From the NCBI GenBank assembly GCA_965237445.1, contig OZ250142.1:496001-560000 (forward strand): DNA of 64,000 bases, read 5' to 3'. Under the pieces are notes generated by a model. It did not search any database and was not told the DNA's origin. It saw nothing but the letters and a program-made list of their open reading frames with translations. Below, piece by piece: positions 17,052-26,278 of this stretch. Made by a program: the position numbers and the translations under genes. This DNA is from G963668185 sp965237445. GTDB taxonomy: Bacteria > Chloroflexota > Dehalococcoidia > Lucifugimonadales > G963668185. Within the stretch, counting starts at the first letter, position 1. Every line of letters starts with the position of its first letter.

Positions 17052-18139
17052 ACCAAACTGTAGTACCGTTGGATTGAACTCTCCGCCGAGTACTCGCTGG
17101 TGCCCTCGATTAGCCTCTCAGTCTCCACCGGATTATTGAGGGTCTTGAGGATCGCGTCTCCTAGGGCCTGCCAGTCTCCCACCGGTACGAGGCAACCAAG
17201 CGCGCCATTCTGCAGGATTTCACGGGGTCCGCTTGGGCAATCAGTACTGACAACACGTGTTTCGCACGCCAGCGCCTGGACAAGTGCGTTTGGAGACCCT
17301 TCATATTGGGACGACAGAACAAAGACGCTCGCCTTGGACATGTACGAGAACGGGTTGGTCACAAACCCCGGAAAGTCAACGGCTTCATCAATTCCCAGGC
17401 CAGTTGTCATGGCCCGAAGCGCCCCTCGGTCTTCTCCTTCCCCCAGCACAACAAGCCTGGCAGGATAGGACTTCAGCACCACTTCCGCGAAGGCCTTCAG
17501 GAGCGTGGGATAGTCTTTTACAGGCACCAAACGTCCTACGGCGAGGATCACAGGTGTAGACGGGCTCTGGAACCAGGGATGATCGACCGGTTCCGACGCA
17601 TTTTTCTCCAGATCTGGCCAGACGACGGGGTTGTGGATGACGCGAGTCAGACGCGCCAGAGACGGAGCGGCGCTTACCATATCGTCAGCCGCGCCGCGCG
17701 AGTTTGCGATCACCACGTCAGCGAATCGGAGGAGCAGGCGTTCCAGCCGCAGAACGGCACGTTCTTTGAATCCACCTCTCTTCAACTCCATCGTAAATGT
17801 GCTCGGACGACGGGCGGCGACAGCCATGCCTCTGGCGAACAACGCTCGGGCGATGATCGCGATAATGTTGATCTCCGATGATGTAGAAATGAGCACGGCC
17901 GGACGTTCCCGCCGCAGGTAGCGGACAAAGCGGGATACGCTCAGGACCGCCCTGCGGGAGTCCAAGTCTATAAGACGTACTTCCGGCGGGACGAACTCAA
18001 GATACGGGCCTGTAGCCTTCACGAGAACCAGATCGACGGCCAGCCCGCGCTGAGCCAGGCCCCTCGCAATGTCAAGCATGGCTCGCTCTGCGCCGCCGCC
18101 CCGAAGGGAGCTTACAAAGAGCGCGACTCGCACGCTCAC
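17018..18139 (-). CDS. GT4-family glycosyltransferase, paralogue 1
   Basis: A glycosyltransferase of about 373 residues. I place the start at GTG 18139 ('VSVRVALFVSSLRGGG'), matching the N-terminus of the paralogue upstream, and not at the longer frame beginning 18241. The donor site includes 'VGRLVPVKDYPTLLKAFAEV', 'VLGEGEDR' and 'SSQYEGSPNALVQALACETRVV'. The second signature Glu of the paralogue ('EAMACG') is replaced here ('QALACE'), so activity or donor use may differ. It is a tandem duplicate of the next gene, and the upstream paralogue's C-terminal extension ends just before this start. Confidence 0.85.
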   Translation of the reverse strand: MSVRVALFVSSLRGGGAERAMLDIARGLAQRGLAVDLVLVKATGPYLEFVPPEVRLIDLDSRRAVLSVSRFVRYLRRERPAVLISTSSEINIIAIIARALFARGMAVAARRPSTFTMELKRGGFKERAVLRLERLLLRFADVVIANSRGAADDMVSAAPSLARLTRVIHNPVVWPDLEKNASEPVDHPWFQSPSTPVILAVGRLVPVKDYPTLLKAFAEVVLKSYPARLVVLGEGEDRGALRAMTTGLGIDEAVDFPGFVTNPFSYMSKASVFVLSSQYEGSPNALVQALACETRVVSTDCPSGPREILQNGALGCLVPVGDWQALGDAILKTLNNPVETERLIEGTSEYSAESSIQRYYSLVWELCQRTRHG

Positions 18140-18173
18140 CCCTCGCCGCCGATCCCCAGAAACCTCTTGTGTT

Positions 18174-19427
18174 TCAGTTGGGGTATCGGCGGAGTCCCTG
18201 ATGGCGTTCTCTCCGCCCACTTTGCAGAAGCGGAAACGCACCTGATTCTGATTCTAGGACACACTTTGACACCTTAAATTTCCTATCTTCTTGACTAACC
18301 CGCTGGGCCAGTTCGGACACGAGGTCAAAATGCTGTTTGATGGAACTTTCAGCAGAGTATCTGTTGGCCCCTTCGACGAGGCGGACAAACTCTATGGGAT
18401 TGTCTAGCGTCTCAAGGATAGCCAGCCCAAGGGCGCGCCAGTCACCTACCGGGACAAGACGGCCAAGTGCACCGTCCAGAAGGATTTCGCGTGGTCCGCT
18501 GGGGCAATCTGTGCTCACAATAGGCGTCCCGCAAGCCATGGCTTCGATTAGAACCGTTGGGAGTCCCTCGAATAGCGACGACAGCACGAATGCACTAGCC
18601 CGAGACATGTACGCGTAAGGGTTCACCACAAAACCGGGGAAGTCTACCGTTTCCGCGGCACCAAGGTCCTTGCAGAGACGGAGCAAATCTTCTTGTGCCG
18701 GCCCATCGCCCAAGATGACCAGCTTGGCGGGGCGGGACTTCAACACTACATTCGCAAACGCCTTTAGTAGCGTGGGGTAGTCCTTCACAGGCACCAAGCG
18801 GCCTACGGCAAGGACAAGTGGAGTTGAAGAATCACGGAACCAGGGGTGGTCGACCGCCTCTTTCGCTTGTTTGGCGAGATCAGGCCGTACAACTGGATTG
18901 TGGATGAGACGGATCTGTGGCGCAAGCTGAGGCGCCGCCTGCACGAGGTCATCCGAGGACATGCGCGATATTGTGACAACTGCGTCGGCAAACCGTAGTA
19001 GAATGCGCTCAAGCATAAGCTTAATACGCAACTTAAACCCGCTGTGGCGCAACTGCAATGTGAATGTGCTCTCTCGGCGTGCCACAATGGCCGTGCGCCT
19101 GACACCAAACATTCGTCCAATAATAGCGATGATGTTCTGTGTCGGCATTGATGATATCACCACCGCCGGCTGCCAACGTCTCAGGTAGCGTACAAACCTC
19201 GGAAAGCACACAACCGCCTTGCCGGAGTCCAGATCGATGATTCTTATATCGGGCGGAACGAGCTCAAGATACGGTCCAGTGGCCTTAACGAGCACCAGGT
19301 CGACGACCAGCCCGCGTTGCGATAGACCTCGAGCAAGTTCGAGCATGGCCCGCTCGGCGCCACCGCCACGTAGCGAGCTAACGAAAAGGGCAACTCGCAT
19401 GCTCATTGCTCTCGGGGAGCTAGCCAT
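18174..19427 (-). CDS. GT4-family glycosyltransferase, paralogue 2
   Basis: A 417-residue glycosyltransferase closely similar over its whole length to the downstream gene ('RVALFVSSLRGGGAERAML', 'VGRLVPVKDYPTLLKAFA', 'TDCPSGPREIL' are shared). It keeps the canonical 'EGLPTVLIEAMACGTPIV' donor signature. The last 40 or so residues, after 'ELAQRVSQEDRKF', are a non-homologous extension, suggesting that the original stop was lost. The start could be ATG 19427, 19406 or 19400; the paralogue supports one of the later two. It works in the same surface-glycan pathway. Confidence 0.86.
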   Translation of the reverse strand: MASSPRAMSMRVALFVSSLRGGGAERAMLELARGLSQRGLVVDLVLVKATGPYLELVPPDIRIIDLDSGKAVVCFPRFVRYLRRWQPAVVISSMPTQNIIAIIGRMFGVRRTAIVARRESTFTLQLRHSGFKLRIKLMLERILLRFADAVVTISRMSSDDLVQAAPQLAPQIRLIHNPVVRPDLAKQAKEAVDHPWFRDSSTPLVLAVGRLVPVKDYPTLLKAFANVVLKSRPAKLVILGDGPAQEDLLRLCKDLGAAETVDFPGFVVNPYAYMSRASAFVLSSLFEGLPTVLIEAMACGTPIVSTDCPSGPREILLDGALGRLVPVGDWRALGLAILETLDNPIEFVRLVEGANRYSAESSIKQHFDLVSELAQRVSQEDRKFKVSKCVLESESGAFPLLQSGRRERHQGLRRYPN

Positions 19428-19546
19428 CTTGAAGTACTCGAGTGCCGGAACGGTTCCCCCACTGTTGGATTCCAGCTACGCCATCAATCCTTAACATTTG
19501 GTTGGCGGGGATTCTCTGAGCCAAGTACACGAATCGGTAGTCCAAC

Positions 19547-20866
19547 TCATTCTATGAGGTAACTCCTTCTAACTGTAGAAACGACGAAAGGTAGCATTGC
19601 AAGCACACTTACCGTCAGTGAGGCGGTTCTTGCCCAAGCAGCGCCTTCCGCACCATGGTGCGGAATGAGGATGAACAGTACCGTCACGGAGACGATCAGC
19701 CCCATCAGGGCCGATGCCGTGTTGGGCAGTGTTCGGCCGACCGCAAGAGGTAGCATGCCGTACACTATTGCGGCTGTGCTCACCAGAGCGCCCGGTACAA
19801 GAATCAACATGATCGGAACTGCGCCCGCAAATTCTCCTCCAAGTACGAACTCGACTGCAGGGCCGCGAAGTGCGGAAAGCAGGGCGAAACCCACCACTCC
19901 AACTACCGTTGAAACTAGGGTGAACCTTAGTGCCGAGCGCCTGAGTTCGGGCCCGCGTCCTGCGAACCAGAGTCTGCTGAATTCTGAATGAATGCTACTG
20001 GCCACTGCCGTGAACGGACTTCGGCAGGTGTCTACGATGCGACGGGCCGCGCGGTACAAGCCGGCGGCGGGCGCGCCCGCGAGTTGTCCTACCAGGATCG
20101 TGTCCAGGTTTGCGTTTAATTCGCCGATTGTGGCCCTCCCATACGTTCCCGCTTGGAACCGCACCACTTCCCTTGACACTCGGAACCTGGGTGAGCGCAG
20201 GAATCCTGCGACGCCCGCCCTGGGTGCGCTTGCCATGGCCGTGGCAAACATGCCTAAACCGCGAACTATCGCCCCCACGACGTATGCGCCGATTATGGCG
20301 AACAGGCCCCTGTCCGTGAACCAGACGAGTACTATCAGGACGACGACTACCAGCGAGCTTGCCAGTTCAACGGCGGTCGAAAGGGACACGCGGTCAGCTA
20401 GCCGCAACAGGGCTATGCTCTCCGACTGCGTCGAGCCAAGCACGCCTACTAGACCGAACAGCAGCGTCGCCTCCACGTACGACTCCCTAAGGCCGGTGAA
20501 CTCTCGGGCCACGTTGAGCGTTGTGAAGATGACAGCGTACGCGATCAGCGACATCCCGAACGACACAGCGAGAGCGAAGTGGACAATGGCCGCAGCCTGG
20601 TCACCGCGCCCCTCGGCCACGCTCTTCGATACGAACGCGATCACCGCGTCGCCGCCTGGCAATGAGACGATGCCGTGGATCAGGCCCGTCGCCGACATGA
20701 TGACGGCAAGCACGCCATAGCCGTCGGGGCCAAGGACCCTCGCGGTGATGGATACGGTGACCAGCCCTGCGAGTAGCTGTATCCCGGTGGCCGCGCCCAT
20801 CCAGAACGTCTGCCGGGCTACGCGCCTCTCGGACGTACTCAGTGACGGGGACAGGAGCGCCTTCAC
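19547..20866 (-). CDS. Lipid-linked oligosaccharide flippase (Wzx/MATE-like)
   Basis: A 439-residue polytopic protein with about 12 hydrophobic segments. The N-terminal 'RQTFWMGAATGIQLLAGLVTVSITARVLGPDGYGVLAVI' pattern is characteristic of polysaccharide biosynthesis/RfbX-type flippases, and 'GQLAGAPAAGLYRAARRIVD' follows in the middle. It would move undecaprenyl-linked repeat units across the inner membrane for the Wzy-like protein in the same cluster. It is the first gene of the minus-strand run, so a promoter for the cluster should lie in the interval 20867-21100. Confidence 0.85.
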   Translation of the reverse strand: MKALLSPSLSTSERRVARQTFWMGAATGIQLLAGLVTVSITARVLGPDGYGVLAVIMSATGLIHGIVSLPGGDAVIAFVSKSVAEGRGDQAAAIVHFALAVSFGMSLIAYAVIFTTLNVAREFTGLRESYVEATLLFGLVGVLGSTQSESIALLRLADRVSLSTAVELASSLVVVVLIVLVWFTDRGLFAIIGAYVVGAIVRGLGMFATAMASAPRAGVAGFLRSPRFRVSREVVRFQAGTYGRATIGELNANLDTILVGQLAGAPAAGLYRAARRIVDTCRSPFTAVASSIHSEFSRLWFAGRGPELRRSALRFTLVSTVVGVVGFALLSALRGPAVEFVLGGEFAGAVPIMLILVPGALVSTAAIVYGMLPLAVGRTLPNTASALMGLIVSVTVLFILIPHHGAEGAAWARTASLTVSVLAMLPFVVSTVRRSYLIE

Positions 20867-21412
20867 TTGTATGGGGCACCGGAGACGTGCTGCACATGAA
20901 GGATACCGTCACGTAGCCCCAGCCACTTGCGGACCGGCACTCGTCTTTTGACCGGCCCTTCCAGTCTGCGAACGCGCGTGCTATGATGGCTACGTGAACT
21001 CAAGGGACTGCAACGGGCCGTACCCTGTAGTTCCTCATGCAAATCTGCCATGGATGGGCGGCAGTGCCCTACTCCACGACGGGCCCGGTGCAATGTCCTG
21101 ATGGCCGGTTTTGGCCGGTTTTGGCCGGTTCTGCAAAAACCAAAACCGGAAAATAGCTTTAAAACGCCCGGTTTTGACCGATCAGGGTGGACATTCCAGT
21201 AATCAGTAGCTTTGAAGCGATGCCCAAGCAACTCCCGATGAGACTCGGAACGAGGGGCATCAACATAGAGGGGGCAGTCGCGAGTTCTTGACACTTGCCC
21301 AATCCTAGCTAGCGCCGTACCCATATGCAATCGGCTATAATTGCGTAGCCGCGCGTGGTATCACATTGGTAGTTCCACGCCGCTCGGACGACCGCTCGAC
21401 AGGAAGCATGCC
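20867..21412. other. Divergent intergenic region with GGCCGGTTTT repeats
   Basis: Between the divergent flippase and def genes; no gene is supported. At 21103-21130 the decamer ggccggtttt is repeated in tandem (the 15-mer ggccggttttggccg at 21103-21117 and 21113-21127). An inverted ccaaaaccgg follows at 21140-21149, and cccggttttgaccg at 21167-21180. The same 15-mer, in the opposite orientation, occurs in another intergenic region at 28612-28626. The promoters of both flanking genes must be in this interval. Confidence 0.65.
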
Positions 21413-21919
21413 GTGGCCCTGCTGCCCATAATCGAATACCCGGACCCGGTCCTCAGAATGAAGGCCAAGAAGGTCCGCAAGATAGACAAGAGTGTCGAGC
21501 GGCTTGCCGAAGACATGATCAACACGATGCAGGCGGCGGAAGGCGTGGGCCTCGCGGCGAACCAGGTGGGGGTGCTGCGCCGGGTTATCACGATCCAGCT
21601 CCCAGAGGAAGAACCGAGGGTGTATATCAACCCTGAGGTCATCCACCGAGAGGGGGAACGCCTTGTGGAAGAAGGCTGCCTCAGCGTTCCCGGATACAAG
21701 GGGTTCATAACTCGCGCAATCTGGATTAAAGTAAAGGCGTTGGACCTTTCGACGAAGCTGATCAGGCTCAAGGCGGAAGAGCTTCTCGCCCAGGCGATTG
21801 AGCATGAGATCGACCACTTGAATGGTATCCTGTACCTTGATCACCTGAAGTCCCATGAAGACCTTCACAAGCTGGAAGAGGAGGAAGAACCGGCTTCCGT
21901 AGCAGTTGCGGCAGACTAA
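21413..21919 (+). CDS. def: Peptide deformylase
   Basis: A 168-residue metal hydrolase that removes the N-formyl group from nascent proteins. The three signature motifs are 'GVGLAANQVG', 'EGCLSVPG' (metal Cys) and 'HEIDHLNG' (two metal His and the catalytic Glu). I chose GTG 21413, eight bases after AGGAAG and immediately before 'ALLPIIEYPDPVLR', the conserved N-terminus; the longer frame from 21341 adds an unsupported leader. The acidic C-terminal tail (several Glu) is slightly longer than usual. It begins the def-cca-secDF plus-strand run. Confidence 0.95.
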   Translation: MALLPIIEYPDPVLRMKAKKVRKIDKSVERLAEDMINTMQAAEGVGLAANQVGVLRRVITIQLPEEEPRVYINPEVIHREGERLVEEGCLSVPGYKGFITRAIWIKVKALDLSTKLIRLKAEELLAQAIEHEIDHLNGILYLDHLKSHEDLHKLEEEEEPASVAVAAD

Positions 21920-21957
21920 CCCACGAGCCGCATCTCCAAGCAATCGCCGGCAGAACT

Positions 21958-23427
21958 TTGTCCTCGGCCTCTACCACCCGAATACTCGCGCCGCCCGCAG
22001 CCCAGCACCTGGCAGAATTCCTCCAGGGTCGTGGCATTCGGTCGTACCTCGTTGGAGGCGCAGTGCGTGATGCCTTGCTCGCACGGGACTCACAGGACCT
22101 CGATGTGGCCATCGAGGGCGACGCCATTACGGCGGTGCAAGAGTTGGCTGGCGTGTTCGGGGGCAGGTCCGTAGTGCTGGACAACGCTCGCGGCATTGCG
22201 CGACTCCTGCTATCTACTTCAGCCGGTGAAATCCAAGCTGACCTGAACTCTGCGCCGCTAGGAATCGAGGCGGATCTCGCGGCTCGCGACTTCACCATCG
22301 ACGCGATGGCAGTACCGCTGGCCGAAGACGTCACTGAGCCTATAGATCCGCACAACGGTCGCGCCGACCTGGAGCGCCGAATGATACGCACGGTCTCGCC
22401 GAACTCGCTCCCTGACGACCCAGTGCGGATGCTGAGAGCAGTGCGTCTGGAAGCGCAGTTGGGCTTCACCATTGATGACAACGTGGCAGAAGACATTCGG
22501 TCAAGAGCCGTCCTCGTCAGTTCGGTGGCTCCCGAGCGCGTCAGGGATGAGTTGCTCAAGACGCTGGCTGAACAAGGAGCAACGGCATCAATAAGACGGC
22601 TCGACGAGCTTGGCTTGCTAACTCAGGTGATTCCGGAACTGGAGGAAGCTCGCGACGTGACTCAGCCGAAGGAACATTACTGGGACGTGCTTGATCACCT
22701 GTTGGAAACTCCCGGTAAGGTCGAACGTGTCCTGGATGAGCCGTCGGACGAGGTGACGCGCTGCGTGCCAAGGTTTGACGGCATGGTCGTCTACTTCGCC
22801 GCGCCGATCGGAGACGGCGCAGCAAGAAGCACCGTCCTCAAGTTGGCGGCACTTTTGCATGATATCTCGAAGCCGGCCACGAAGCAGTTTGAGCCGTCAG
22901 GGAGGATGAGATTCTTCGGACACGACACGGAGGGCGCGAAGGTATCAGAACAGATACTGAGGCGACTCCGTTTCTGCGGCCGAACTTGCAGCATGGTGCG
23001 GTCTATGGTCCGTTATCACCTCAGGCCAAGCCAGCTTTCGCAGAAGGGCGAGTTACCAACATCTCGGGCGATGTACCGTTACTACAGGGACGTCGGAGAG
23101 GTGGCCGTAGACATCCTGTACCTGAACATGGCTGACTACCTTGCGGCGCGCGGGCCCGACATCGAACTGGACGATTGGGAGGAGCACTGCCGCATGCTGG
23201 GTCATGTGTTGGCACATAGCGAAAGCGGGCCTGATCGAACTGATAAGCCATCATGGCTCGTCGACGGCCACGACTTGATGGCCGAGTTTTCGCTGGAGCC
23301 TGGTCCGATCATCGGCGAGGTGCTGGAGACGGTACGCGAAGCGCAGAGCGCAGGTGAGATCGGAACAAAGCAGGAAGCGCTTGATCTGGCGGGCGCCAGA
23401 CTAGGGTCTGGGTTTAGCAGTGCGTAG
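21958..23427 (+). CDS. CCA-adding tRNA nucleotidyltransferase with HD domain
   Basis: A 489-residue class II tRNA nucleotidyltransferase/poly(A)-polymerase-family enzyme. The head has 'YLVGGAVRDALL' and the catalytic 'DLDVAIEGD' carboxylates. It continues with 'AARDFTIDAMA' and the 'DPVRMLRAVRLEAQLGF' nucleotide-selection region, and the C-terminal half bears an HD domain ('LLHDISKP', 'HDTEGAKVSEQIL'). Such enzymes build or repair the CCA end of tRNAs, which matters here because the tRNA-fMet in this window has no encoded CCA. The start is TTG 21958. It overlaps secD by 8 bases. Confidence 0.9.
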   Translation: MSSASTTRILAPPAAQHLAEFLQGRGIRSYLVGGAVRDALLARDSQDLDVAIEGDAITAVQELAGVFGGRSVVLDNARGIARLLLSTSAGEIQADLNSAPLGIEADLAARDFTIDAMAVPLAEDVTEPIDPHNGRADLERRMIRTVSPNSLPDDPVRMLRAVRLEAQLGFTIDDNVAEDIRSRAVLVSSVAPERVRDELLKTLAEQGATASIRRLDELGLLTQVIPELEEARDVTQPKEHYWDVLDHLLETPGKVERVLDEPSDEVTRCVPRFDGMVVYFAAPIGDGAARSTVLKLAALLHDISKPATKQFEPSGRMRFFGHDTEGAKVSEQILRRLRFCGRTCSMVRSMVRYHLRPSQLSQKGELPTSRAMYRYYRDVGEVAVDILYLNMADYLAARGPDIELDDWEEHCRMLGHVLAHSESGPDRTDKPSWLVDGHDLMAEFSLEPGPIIGEVLETVREAQSAGEIGTKQEALDLAGARLGSGFSSA

Positions 23428-25246
23428 ACACTACAGGGCACTTACAGCGATTGGCGTTCTTGTCGTGTTGGCGGCGCTGATACTGGTCTTCCAGTCAATT
23501 CGACTGGGCGGCTTCGAGCGCGGTGGCGACACTCCCCTCGGCCTGAAGTTGGGGTTGGACCTCCAGGGAGGCATCCATCTCGTCTACCATGCCAAACTCG
23601 AGGACCCAGCAACCGGTGAGATAACGATCCCAACCTCGGACCAAATGAACTCGCTTAAGGCTTCCATCGAGCGCCGAGTCAACCAGTCAGGCCTTGGTGA
23701 GCCGATCATCCTTATCCTTGGCGAAGACAGGCTCCTGGTGCAGCTTCCCGGTGTCGAGGACTCCGAACGTGCCAAAGGCATCATTGGTGAAACGGCGCAG
23801 CTGGTCTTCTATCATCGAACTTTCGATGTTCCACAGGACATCGCAGGAGTGAACGAAGACGCCATCATTGGCGTGCGCATCGAGGAGAGGCGGCCTACGG
23901 CTGAGACCGCCGGATCCGCCACGACCACTGTGGAGACTGCCGAGGACGCGCCGGACCCAACACCAGTGTTCATCTTGGGACTCACGCCGGAGGGGGCGGG
24001 CGCGTTGGGCGAGGCGGTTGCAAAGCTAGACTTGAGCCTGGATCCGCTCCCCGGAACGAACGAGATTTACGCTAGCTTCCTTGTGGTCTCTTCTGGGGGA
24101 GAGACTCCGCAGACCTTCGAAGTCACGTCGCGCCCGGCCGTATCGATAGGTGCCGGTCAGATCATTCCAGACAGCAACATAGAGCGTATCGAGAACACGG
24201 ACTCTTTCCGGATTGTGATTCCGCAATATGTGGCCACGAGCTCGGCAGCCGCGCTAGCCACATACGGCGACAGCCCGCAGCTAACTTTATCGACGGTGTC
24301 GGGCAAGGTTGACGACCCCATCGGGCTAACCGGAGACGATCTTGCACGGGCATACGCTGGGCAGCATGGCGGTACGGGAGCCCCGATCGTCAACATCGAA
24401 TTCAATGACCGCGGAGCCCGCATCTTCGGAGACCTAACCGCCGAGATAGCGGGAACGGCAGACCAGATCGCAATCTTTCTGGACGACGAGGAGCTTGTTG
24501 CGCCTGTGGTCCAGCAGGCGATAACGAGCGGAGTTGCCTTCATACAAGGGCACGATTTTACCGTGGAGAGGGTGAGGGACCTGGCACTGCTGCTGGAGGC
24601 GGGGCGTCTTCCCATACCTATTGAGGACCCGATTCTGGAGCGGAACGTAGGACCCAGTCTTGGGCAGGCATCTCTGAACAAGAGCGTCGTAGCCGGGTCG
24701 ATCGGCTTGGCGTTGGTACTTGCATTCATGGTCTTGTACTACCGGATGCCAGGAATTGTTGCCGCCATCGCGTTGCTGATCTACTCATCGCTGTTGCTAG
24801 CGATGTTCAAGATCATACCGGTAACCCTGACACTCTCAGGTGTGGCCGCCGCGATACTCTCCATCGGGATGGCGGTCGACGCCAATATCCTGATCTTCGA
24901 GCGGATGAAGGAGGAGTTGCGACATGGGCGCACGTTGCTCGCTTCCATCAACATCGGTTTCAACCGTGCCTGGCCTGCGATACGCGACAGCAACGTTTCT
25001 ACACTGATCACGTGCGCGATCCTGTTCTGGTTCGCGGACCAACTGGGAGCTGCCGTAGTGCAGGGGTTCGCAGTTACTCTAGCGATCGGTGTGGCGACCA
25101 GCCTGTTCTCAGCCATCTTCGTCAGCCGAACTTTCCTTAGGATCGTAGCTGAGACCCCGTTCGGCAGGCATCTGAACCTGTTCGTACCGGCCGGCGCCGG
25201 TGACTTGCCTCAGGTCACTTCTGGAACGGCATCACGGGGGAGTTGA
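23420..25246 (+). CDS. secD: Protein translocase subunit SecD
   Basis: A 608-residue inner-membrane protein that uses the proton gradient to help complete Sec-dependent export. One N-terminal TM segment (about 7-27) is followed by 'LGLKLGLDLQGGIHLVY' (the SecD D1 motif), a long periplasmic domain (about 45-420), and five C-terminal TM segments with 'AAAILSIGMAVDANILIFERMKEEL' (D4) and 'FNRAWPAIRDSNVSTLITC' (D5). GTG 23420 overlaps the previous gene. The periplasmic part has an Ala/Thr/Glu-rich insertion (about 160-190). secF overlaps its end by 4 bases. Confidence 0.96.
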   Translation: MRRHYRALTAIGVLVVLAALILVFQSIRLGGFERGGDTPLGLKLGLDLQGGIHLVYHAKLEDPATGEITIPTSDQMNSLKASIERRVNQSGLGEPIILILGEDRLLVQLPGVEDSERAKGIIGETAQLVFYHRTFDVPQDIAGVNEDAIIGVRIEERRPTAETAGSATTTVETAEDAPDPTPVFILGLTPEGAGALGEAVAKLDLSLDPLPGTNEIYASFLVVSSGGETPQTFEVTSRPAVSIGAGQIIPDSNIERIENTDSFRIVIPQYVATSSAAALATYGDSPQLTLSTVSGKVDDPIGLTGDDLARAYAGQHGGTGAPIVNIEFNDRGARIFGDLTAEIAGTADQIAIFLDDEELVAPVVQQAITSGVAFIQGHDFTVERVRDLALLLEAGRLPIPIEDPILERNVGPSLGQASLNKSVVAGSIGLALVLAFMVLYYRMPGIVAAIALLIYSSLLLAMFKIIPVTLTLSGVAAAILSIGMAVDANILIFERMKEELRHGRTLLASINIGFNRAWPAIRDSNVSTLITCAILFWFADQLGAAVVQGFAVTLAIGVATSLFSAIFVSRTFLRIVAETPFGRHLNLFVPAGAGDLPQVTSGTASRGS

Positions 25247-26205
25247 GCGTGGACTACGTAGGCAAGCGTTATCTGTTCTTCCTGCTCTCAGCGGTAGTGA
25301 TCGTGCCAGGGATCGTGTTCCTGATCATCTCACCGGGGCTGAAGCCTGGTATCGACTTTACCGGCGGGTCTTCGATCATGCTGGAGTTCTCGAACCCCGT
25401 GGACGAGACGGACCTCCGGGTGGAACTTGAGGGGCGAGGCCACACCGACGCGAGCGTTGACCGGCTGGAAGACGGCACGTACTTCGTCAGGACCAAGGTC
25501 CTGAATGAAGATGCGAAGAACGCACTTGTCGAGGGCTTGGAAGGTTCACTGTCGCCCGACGGGATCAACGTGCTGTCATTCGATCTCGTGTCGCCGGTTG
25601 TGGCCAAGGAGACGGTCCTGAACGCGCTGTGGGCTGTCATAGCCGCCGCCGTAGGCATATTCCTGTACGTTTGGTGGGCATTCCGCAACGTGCCGAGGCC
25701 GTTCCTCTTCGGAGCGGCGGCTATCATCGCGCTGATGCACGATGTGATGATCGTGCTCGGGATCTTCGCGATACTAGGCAACCTGGCAGGAGTTGAGGTA
25801 GGGACCATATTCCTGGTCGCCCTTTTGACGGTAATCGGCTACAGCGTCAACGACACGATAGTCATCTTCGACCGACTTCGCGAGAACGTGATCAACTACC
25901 AGAACCGCAGCCTTACCGCCAACGTGAACCTGAGCATATCGGAGACCCTTGGTAGGTCCATAAACACGAGCGCGACGATCATGTTCCCGCTGTTAGCCCT
26001 CTTGCTGTTCGGCGGTGAGACGCTGCAGGTCTTCCTGCTCGTGCTGATGATCGGAGTGGTCTCCGGAACGTACAGCTCAATAGGAATTGCGGCGCAATTG
26101 CTGGCGGCGTGGGACCAGGGCGACTTCAAACGTGCGCTGAACAGGGTGCGGCCCGGTTCGTCGCCGGCTGCGGCAAGAGCAAGACCGGCGGGGCAGTCCG
26201 GATAG
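25243..26205 (+). CDS. secF: Protein translocase subunit SecF
   Basis: A 320-residue partner of SecD, with a TM segment at residues about 9-29 followed by 'GLKPGIDFTGGSSIML' (the SecF D1 motif). A short periplasmic domain precedes five TM helices containing 'YSVNDTIVIFDRLRENV' and 'SETLGRSINTSATIMFPLLALLLFGG'. It starts at TTG 25243, overlapping the secD stop; GTG 25249 is an alternative. secDF as a coupled pair is standard. The C-terminus is Pro/Ala/Arg-rich, and the plus-strand run ends here, converging with the dehydrogenase gene. Confidence 0.96.
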   Translation: MSVDYVGKRYLFFLLSAVVIVPGIVFLIISPGLKPGIDFTGGSSIMLEFSNPVDETDLRVELEGRGHTDASVDRLEDGTYFVRTKVLNEDAKNALVEGLEGSLSPDGINVLSFDLVSPVVAKETVLNALWAVIAAAVGIFLYVWWAFRNVPRPFLFGAAAIIALMHDVMIVLGIFAILGNLAGVEVGTIFLVALLTVIGYSVNDTIVIFDRLRENVINYQNRSLTANVNLSISETLGRSINTSATIMFPLLALLLFGGETLQVFLLVLMIGVVSGTYSSIGIAAQLLAAWDQGDFKRALNRVRPGSSPAAARARPAGQSG

Positions 26206-26278
26206 GCGGTACCCGCATGGAGTCGGCCTGGAAAGGCCAAATCCACGTGTCCAAGAGGATGTGTGAGCGAGTACTGGT

